Shown here one piece after another: positions 12,601 through 16,774 of a DNA stretch of 16,774 nt. How positions within the stretch are numbered: position 1 is the first letter of the stretch; every line of letters starts with the position of its first letter. The stretch is from NCBI GenBank assembly GCA_025465385.1, contig JAODNG010000440.1, positions 1 through 16,774 of the forward strand, read 5' to 3'. The notes under the pieces were generated by a model that had not been told where the DNA came from, ran no database searches, and was given only the letters and a program-made list of their open reading frames with translations. The DNA is from Pseudonocardiales bacterium. GTDB lineage: Bacteria; Actinomycetota; Actinomycetes; Mycobacteriales; Pseudonocardiaceae. A program made the translations under genes and the position numbers.

Positions 12601-13247
12601 GAGGTGACGACGAGGCTGCGTCCGTTGGCGGTCTTGAGATCGATCGCCAGACCCAGGTTGACGTGCTCGGGCGCCACGACCGCAGGTTTGCCCTGGTCGT
12701 CGGTGGTGTAGTGGCGGTTCATCTGCGGGTGCTCGGCCAGCGCCCGCACCGTCGCGTACCCGATGATGTGGGTGAAGCTGATCTTGCCGCCACGGGTCCG
12801 CTGAAGATGGTTGTTGATCACGATGCGGTTGTCGACCAGCAACTTCGCCGGTACCGCACGGATGCTGGTGGCCGTCGGCAGCTCCAGCGACGTCTCCATG
12901 TTCGCCACCACGCGGGCCGCCGCGCCGCGCAGCGGGGTGGTGGTGTCGTGGTGCGGATCGTGCTGCGCATGCGCGGGCCCGGTCGCATGCGCGTTGCCGG
13001 TGGCATGCGCGTTGCCGGTGGCACCGTTGGCCGGTGGCTGCTTGCGCGGTGGCTGCTTCGCCGGTGCCAGCGTGCTGGTGTGCGGGGTCTTGCCGTTGAT
13101 GGTGCCCTGCGATGCCGGCCGGTAGTCGGCGAAGAAATCGTGCCACGACGAGTCCACCGCCGAGGGATTGGCGAGGAACTGTTCGTACATCTCCTCGACG
13201 AGCCACTCGTTCGGACCGAACTGTACAGGGGGGTCGCTGCGGGACAC
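9606..13247 (-). CDS. kgd: Multifunctional 2-oxoglutarate decarboxylase/dehydrogenase E1 with E2-like domain
   Basis: The product of 1213 residues has the KGD/OdhA architecture of actinobacteria. It consists of an N-terminal helix (NEWLVEEMYEQFLANP), a low-complexity Pro/Ala/His linker (about 40-110), an E2-like succinyltransferase core (about 115-345) with the catalytic His315 in DHRIIQGAESGEF, then the thiamine-diphosphate E1o portion. The ThDP motif runs from GDAAFAGQG (Gly639-Asp640) to VNNQVGFTT (Asn673). There is no lipoyl domain, as in the mycobacterial enzyme (1231 residues). It decarboxylates 2-oxoglutarate in the TCA cycle and works with separate E2 and E3 subunits; in mycobacteria the FHA protein GarA inhibits it. 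GTG at 13245-13247 gives the usual N-terminus (MSRSDPPVQFGPNEWL) with AGGCGA upstream; a TTG at 13265 would add six residues. Confidence 0.97.
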   Translation of the reverse strand: MSRSDPPVQFGPNEWLVEEMYEQFLANPSAVDSSWHDFFADYRPASQGTINGKTPHTSTLAPAKQPPRKQPPANGATGNAHATGNAHATGPAHAQHDPHHDTTTPLRGAAARVVANMETSLELPTATSIRAVPAKLLVDNRIVINNHLQRTRGGKISFTHIIGYATVRALAEHPQMNRHYTTDDQGKPAVVAPEHVNLGLAIDLKTANGRSLVVTSIKGCEVMTFAQFWQAYEDVIRKAREGRLTAEDLTATTITLTNPGTIGTNHSVPRLMSGQGAIIGVGAMEYPAAFQGASEDALAEMAISKIITLTSTYDHRIIQGAESGEFLRRVHGLLLGDDNFYDDVFASLRVPYEPVRWVQDIPEGQVAKTARVLELIDAYRTRGHLMADTDPLNYRQRRHPDLDVLSHGLTLWDLDRTFAVGGFAGHSHMKLRDVLGVLRNAYCRNVGVEYMHILAPDERQWLQERVERVHDKPSPAQQKYILSKLNAAESFETFLQTKYVGQKRFSLEGAETVIPLLDAVLDKAAEYDLDEVVLGMPHRGRLNVLANVVGKPYSQIFREFEGNVDPGQAHGSGDVKYHLGAEGKYYRMFGDGETKVTLTSNPSHLEAVDPVLEGIARAKQDLLDKGPDGFTVLPVALHGDAAFAGQGVVAETLNLSQLRGYRTGGTVHVIVNNQVGFTTAPQYARSSEYSTDVAKMIGAPVFHVNGDDPESCVWVAKLAVEYRQAFQKDVVIDMVCYRRRGHNEGDDPSMTQPKMYDIIDTKRSVRKGYTEALIGRGDMSVEEAERVLKDYAQQLEHVFNEVRELEKRAAAPSESVETEQPVPTGLSTGVDRSVIERIADAHVNLPAGFTPHPRVKPVLEKRAKMAREGGIDWAFAELLALGSVCLDGRTVRLSGQDTRRGTFVQRHSVLIDRKTGAEYTPLNNLAPNQAKFMAYDSALSEFAALGFEYGYSVANPDALVLWEAQFGDFADGAQPVIDEFISSGEAKWGQRSDVVLLLPHGHEGQGPDHTSGRIERFLQLCAEGSMTVAQPSTPANYFHLLRRHALDGVHRPLVVFTPKSMLRLKAAVSPVQDFTSGQFASVLDDPMVHDCSAVHRVLLCTGKISYELHAARQQRGIEDTAIVRVEQLYPVPQRRLATALDRYPNATEVYWVQEEPANQGTWPFYGLSLPELMPERLGGLRRISRRAMAAPSAGSAKVHEVEQRELITAALGG
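12967..13020. repeat. 18-bp in-frame tandem repeat in the kgd linker
   Basis: GCATGCGCGTTGCCGGTG occurs perfectly twice in tandem (12985-13002 and 13003-13020), preceded by a diverged copy at 12967-12984. On the coding strand it encodes the six-residue unit G-N-A-H-A-T, giving a flexible Ala/His-rich stretch (GNAHATGNAHATGPAHA) between the N-terminal helix and the acyltransferase domain of KGD. Copy number probably varies between strains without breaking the frame. Confidence 0.85.
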
Positions 13248-13283
13248 TGCCGAAAGTCGCCTCAATCCGTTCTGTCGCGGGTC

Positions 13284-13304
13284 TGCGTCAGGGGCGCTGA
13301 CGCA
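13284..13304. promoter_or_regulatory. Inverted repeat upstream of kgd
   Basis: TGCGTCA (13284-13290) and TGACGCA (13298-13304) form a perfect 7-bp inverted repeat around GGGGCGC, 37-57 bases upstream of the kgd start. Upstream of it on the minus strand, TAGCCT (13319-13314) fits a -10 pattern, which would put the repeat in the 5' leader. It may be an operator or a leader hairpin; nothing decides between them. Confidence 0.35.
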
Positions 13305-13419
13305 ACTTCCAGGCTAGCCCCCGCCGCGGCGCAGCAGGCGTTCGGCGGACCCTTGGCGCGCCGGTGAACGGATGATCGCTGGGTCAGGCAGCGGTCTGCG
13401 GAAACCGATCCGATCACAG

Positions 13420-14358
13420 CTATCCCCCGGTAGCACGGTGTTCGCGGGGACTGATCCCGCGCACCCGTTTAAAGGCGGTGCTCAACGCGAAAGAGCTGCC
13501 GTAGCCCACCTGGCGGGCCACCGAGCCGACGGTGGCTCCCGGCTCTCGGAGCAGGTCAGCGGCGAGGGCCAGCCGCCATCCGGTGAGGAACGTCATCGGT
13601 GGCTCACCAACCAGTTCAGTGAAGCGGCGAGCCAGCGACGCTCGAGAGGTGCCGGTCGTCACCGCCAGAGCTTCCACCGTCCACGGGTGTGCCGGCTTGC
13701 TGTGCAGCAGCCGCAGGACCGGCCCGACCACTGGGTCGCTGTGGGCGCGATACCACCCCGGCGCCGCTGCCTCCGGCCGGGCAAACCAGGCCCGCAGGAC
13801 CGCAATGAGCAGCAGATCGAGCAGCCGGTCGAGCACGGCCTGCTGTCCAGGCTCGTCCTTGACGATCTCCTCGGCGAGAAAGGTGATCAGTGGACTCGCC
13901 AGGTCCTTAGCTGGAAGGACGAGCAATGCCGGCAAGGCGCCAAGCAGCCGCTGGCTGATCTCGCCGCGCATCTGATAGGTGCCGGTGAGCATCACCGCCG
14001 AGCCGTTTGGACTGTTGCCCCAGGTGCGGACACCCACTTCCATCATCAGGCTCAGTTCCTCGCCCGTGGGCGTCTTGCAGCGCTGCCCGGGATCGATGAT
14101 CACCTGCGGTGGGGTGTGGGGATCGTCGGCGACGGTGTACGCCGCGGATCCGCGCAGGATCGCGACATCTCCAGGGTGCAGCTGGCGCACTCCGCCGCCG
14201 TCCGGGATTACCCAGGCCTCGCCGCGCACCATGGCTACCAGAGTCAGCGGGGCCTGGTCCTGGACCCGGATCGACCACGGTGGATCCATGCTCGAGCGCA
14301 GCAGGAAGGCATCCCGCGCTCGCGGGCCGTCGAGGAGACCGGCGATCGAGTCCATCAC
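13420..14358 (-). CDS. AraC-family transcriptional regulator with cupin N-terminus
   Basis: The 312-residue product has an N-terminal cupin-type sensing domain (about 1-185; for example LHPGDVAILRG at 60-70) of the AraC-binding/cupin_6 kind and a C-terminal AraC double helix-turn-helix (about 215-305). In the latter TSRASLARRFTELVGEPPMTFL and VARQVGYGSSFALSTAFKRVRGISPREHR are textbook family matches. Such regulators usually control a divergent neighbour; here that is the DUF1772 membrane protein, whose start lies about 80 bases away. The GTG at 14356-14358 is followed directly by an ATG, so the start may be one codon later. The ligand is unknown. The gene reads toward kgd with a 172-base gap and is probably separate from it. 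Confidence 0.93.
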   Translation of the reverse strand: MMDSIAGLLDGPRARDAFLLRSSMDPPWSIRVQDQAPLTLVAMVRGEAWVIPDGGGVRQLHPGDVAILRGSAAYTVADDPHTPPQVIIDPGQRCKTPTGEELSLMMEVGVRTWGNSPNGSAVMLTGTYQMRGEISQRLLGALPALLVLPAKDLASPLITFLAEEIVKDEPGQQAVLDRLLDLLLIAVLRAWFARPEAAAPGWYRAHSDPVVGPVLRLLHSKPAHPWTVEALAVTTGTSRASLARRFTELVGEPPMTFLTGWRLALAADLLREPGATVGSVARQVGYGSSFALSTAFKRVRGISPREHRATGG

Positions 14359-14438
14359 CCCGGAACTGTAGACGCTGGAACACGAAATCGCGCATTTGAA
14401 CCATGGACAGTCTTAGCCACCCGAGGTTGCATGATCGC

Positions 14439-14951
14439 ATGACCACACCGACCCAGGAAATCTCGACGACCAGCCCTGGGCTTTTCGCGTTGACGCTCGT
14501 GGCGGCACTGAGCTGCGGGACGGTGGCCGGGGTGTTCTTCGGCTTCTCGGCGTTCGTGATGGACGGGCTCGGCCGCCTGCCTGCGCCACAGGGCATCGCA
14601 GCCATGCAGTCAATCAACATCTCGGCGGTCCGCCCGGCGTTCATGACGGCGCTGTTCGGCGCTGCAGCCGCCTGCCTCGCCCTAGTCGTCTGGTCCCTGC
14701 TGGCCTGGGGCCAACGTGGTAGCGCCCTCCTGCTGGTGGGCGCCGCGTTGTACCTCGTCGGCACCATCGGACTGACGATCGTCTACCACGTGCCGCTCAA
14801 CGACGCCCTGGCCACCGTTGACCCCAACAGCGCAGCTGCAGCCGGACGCTGGGCGGGCTACCTCGCGGACTGGACGAGGTGGAACCATGTGCGCACGGCC
14901 GCGGCGCTCGCCGCCGCTGCGGCGTTCACCGTGGTGCTTGCCTGGTCTTGA
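14439..14951 (+). CDS. DUF1772 (anthrone oxygenase-like) membrane protein
   Basis: The 170-residue product has four membrane segments (about 15-40, 67-89, 96-118 and 148-168). Between helices 3 and 4 is the family signature: VPLNDAL (118-124), then RWAGYLADWTRWNHVRT (137-153). This defines DUF1772, a family whose fungal members include anthrone oxygenases; bacterial members have no established substrate. Of two in-frame ATGs, the one at 14439 is preferred because it has CGAGG upstream and yields a normal N-terminus; the other, at 14403, has no ribosome-binding site. AraC regulator plus divergent DUF1772 is a common small module in actinobacteria, which suggests the regulator controls it. The 3' end stops 10 bases short of the convergent ABC gene. 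Confidence 0.87.
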   Translation: MTTPTQEISTTSPGLFALTLVAALSCGTVAGVFFGFSAFVMDGLGRLPAPQGIAAMQSINISAVRPAFMTALFGAAAACLALVVWSLLAWGQRGSALLLVGAALYLVGTIGLTIVYHVPLNDALATVDPNSAAAAGRWAGYLADWTRWNHVRTAAALAAAAAFTVVLAWS

Positions 14952-14961
14952 AGGGCGACCA

Positions 14962-16774
14962 CTACGCGGCGACGGTGCCGTCTGGCGAGCCGGCGGCCCA
15001 CAAACGAGCGTAGTGCCCATCAGCCGCGAGCAGCTCGAGATGGCGCCCCTGCTCCACGATCCGCCCGCCGTCGAGCACGACGATCCGGTCCGCCTTGGCT
15101 GCGGTGGCCAGCCGGTGCGCGATCACGATGGTGGTGCGGCGCGCGGCGAGCCGGTCCGCGGCGGCCAGCACTATCGATTCGGTGGCCGGATCCAAGGCCG
15201 CGGTGGCTTCGTCAAGCAACAGCAGGTCAGGCTCGACCAACTCGGCGCGAGCCAGCGCCAGCAGTTGTCGCTGCCCGGCTGACAGGCCGTGCCCACGCTC
15301 GTTGACCGGTTGGCGAAACCCGTGAGGTAGCGCGGCGACGGCCGCCAGCGCGCCGACCCGGCGAGTCGCCGCCTCCACCTCGGCGGGGGATGCCTGCGCG
15401 GCGCCGTAGCTGATGTTGCCGGCGACGTCGCCGCGGAACAGGTGCGCCTCCTGCGGCACCACGCCCAGCCGATGGTGAAACGTCGCCGGGTCGAAACGGC
15501 GCACGTCGATCCCGTCGACCAGCACAGTTCCGGCCGTCGGGTCGTAGAACCTGGCCAGCAGTTTGACCACGGTGGACTTGCCGGCTCCGGTCGCGCCCAC
15601 CAGGGCGACGGTCTCGCCGGGTGCGATGTGCAGTGACACCCGGTCCAGTGCGGGTTGTGTGGCGCCGGGGTAGCGAAAGGTCACATCACGGAGCTCCACC
15701 TCACCGCGCAGCCGGGACGGTACCGGCACGGCATCGGCACCGGGTGGCGGCACCGAAATCGGCGTGTCCAGCAGTTCCCTGATGCGCCGCAGCCCTACCG
15801 CGGCCTGCTGGTAGCCGTCGAAGACCTGGGACAGCTGCTGCACGGGCGCAAAGAACAGACCCAGGTAGAGCAAAAAGGCGGTGAGGACCCCGGCGGTGAC
15901 GGTGCCCCCGGCGACTCGGGACGCCCCGACGCCCAGGACCGCGGCGGTCGCGAGATCCGACAGCAGCGCCACGAACGGGAAGTAGGTGGCGATGTAGCGC
16001 TGGGCGCGCAGCCGGGCGCGCCGGTAGGCATCGCTGCGGGCGGCGAAGTCCCGGGCCGAGCGCCGCTCCCGGGTGAACGCCTGCGTCACTCGGGCACCGG
16101 AGACGTTTTCCTGCAGGTCGGCGTTGACCTCGCTGACCCGCTCCCGGGCCTCGGTGTAGGCCGCCGAGGACAACCGCCGGAACACCACCGTGGCCGCGAT
16201 CAGTAACGGCAGGCCGAGCATGGCCACGGCGGCGAGCCCGGCGTTGGTGACCAGCAGCGCGACGGCCACTCCCAGCACCGTCAGCACGCTGATCAGCGCG
16301 GTGGACAACCCGGTCTGCAGGAACGTGGACAGCGCATCGACGTCGGTGGTCATCCGGGTCATGATCCGGCCGGCCATCTCGCGCTCGAAATAGTCCATTC
16401 CGAGCCGCTGCAGGTGCGCGAAGCTGCGCACCCGCACCAGGTACAGCAGCGTTTCCCCGGCCCGCGCGGCGACCACCGTCTGCGCGGCGATGACGAGCCA
16501 GTCGGCGGCCACTACCCCGAGCCCCACCGTCACCGTGATGACGAGTAGATGCGGCGCGTGCCGGGTAATGGCGTCGACGGCCAGGCCGCCCAGGGCCGGG
16601 AACGCCACGGTCGCCAGCGCGTCGAGGCCCACCAGGATCGCGGTGAGGCTGAGCCAGCCCCGCATCGGTCGCAGTAGCCGGCGCAGCCGGAAGTCCGGAT
16701 CCGGGGCGGTCGGGTCGCCACCTCGGATGTCGGGCTGGGCGGTCGCCGGCGGTAGCGCGGCCACCGCCGCGAGC
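14962..16774 (-). CDS. ABC exporter, fused permease/ATPase, probably partial at the 5' end
   Basis: About 600 residues are visible. Six membrane helices (about 38-57, 73-95, 150-172, 175-193, 262-283, 289-308) are followed by an ABC ATPase. The ATPase has Walker A GATGAGKST (390-398), Q-loop Gln438 (VPQEAHLF), signature LSAGQ (494-498), Walker B LLLLDEA (514-520) and H-loop His550. Numbering is from the GTG at 16762-16764. This is a type IV half-exporter of the MsbA/Rv0194 kind; half units dimerise or are fused in pairs. The GTG has no ribosome-binding site and the frame stays open to the window edge (Leu-Ala-Ala before it), so the gene may continue to the right, perhaps as the second half of a double-length exporter. 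The substrate is unknown. Confidence 0.88.
   Translation of the reverse strand, partial: LAAVAALPPATAQPDIRGGDPTAPDPDFRLRRLLRPMRGWLSLTAILVGLDALATVAFPALGGLAVDAITRHAPHLLVITVTVGLGVVAADWLVIAAQTVVAARAGETLLYLVRVRSFAHLQRLGMDYFEREMAGRIMTRMTTDVDALSTFLQTGLSTALISVLTVLGVAVALLVTNAGLAAVAMLGLPLLIAATVVFRRLSSAAYTEARERVSEVNADLQENVSGARVTQAFTRERRSARDFAARSDAYRRARLRAQRYIATYFPFVALLSDLATAAVLGVGASRVAGGTVTAGVLTAFLLYLGLFFAPVQQLSQVFDGYQQAAVGLRRIRELLDTPISVPPPGADAVPVPSRLRGEVELRDVTFRYPGATQPALDRVSLHIAPGETVALVGATGAGKSTVVKLLARFYDPTAGTVLVDGIDVRRFDPATFHHRLGVVPQEAHLFRGDVAGNISYGAAQASPAEVEAATRRVGALAAVAALPHGFRQPVNERGHGLSAGQRQLLALARAELVEPDLLLLDEATAALDPATESIVLAAADRLAARRTTIVIAHRLATAAKADRIVVLDGGRIVEQGRHLELLAADGHYARLWAAGSPDGTVAA

Noticed and set aside
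11964..13367. Long plus-strand open frame (467 codons) opposite kgd
   Set aside because: It lies entirely on the other strand of the securely identified kgd gene and its start region; long antisense frames are expected in high-GC DNA and the product has no family features.
1..16774. CRISPR arrays, prophage genes, transposases, tRNA or rRNA genes
   Set aside because: No spaced direct-repeat array, no recognisable integrase, transposase or phage structural protein, and no cloverleaf or rRNA-like stretch was seen on reading both strands; short tRNAs could still be missed without a covariance search.

Overview
The window is high-GC chromosomal DNA from an actinomycete. The call rests on a WhiB1-type iron-sulfur protein nearly identical in layout to the mycobacterial one, a mycobacterial/actinobacterial-type KGD (2-oxoglutarate dehydrogenase E1 fused to an E2-like acyltransferase domain), a DUF6104 companion gene, frequent GTG starts and strong G/C third-position bias. 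A nickel superoxide dismutase with its SodX protease argues against a typical Mycobacterium and for another actinomycete lineage; the genus cannot be fixed by eye. No phage, insertion sequence, CRISPR array, rRNA or tRNA was seen.

Layout, left to right. (1) 1-975: whiB1 on the minus strand, closed by a perfect 21-bp hairpin and preceded by a perfect CRP-type site (TGTGA-N6-TCACA); a 513-base leader/intergenic stretch with several inverted repeats follows, then a four-helix membrane protein on the plus strand. (2) 1364-3091: a nickel superoxide dismutase locus. sodN is followed 17 bases later by a SirB1-like transglutaminase/TPR gene on the minus strand, and sodX, the maturation protease, is transcribed divergently. 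(3) 3088-6863: a lone rmlC-type sugar epimerase and, divergent from it, a large soluble PAS(x4)-GGDEF-EAL signalling protein with a broken GGDEF motif but an intact EAL site; a repeat-rich 5' region separates them. (4) 6902-9408: an MFS exporter and a divergent aldo/keto reductase. (5) 9417-13247: kgd with a DUF6104 gene starting 3 bases after its stop. (6) 13420-16774: an AraC-type regulator, a divergent DUF1772 membrane protein, and an ABC exporter half open at the right edge.

The common themes are redox and central metabolism: cAMP/CRP control of a NO/redox-responsive WhiB, superoxide removal, the 2-oxoglutarate node of the TCA cycle, and c-di-GMP turnover. Most of the genes are ordinary actinobacterial housekeeping or accessory genes. 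I did not find a clear new multi-gene system. The points most worth a second look are the sodN-SirB1 pairing with divergent sodX and an operator-like palindrome, the CRP site at whiB1, the operator-like repeats upstream of the EAL gene, and the kgd-DUF6104 coupling.
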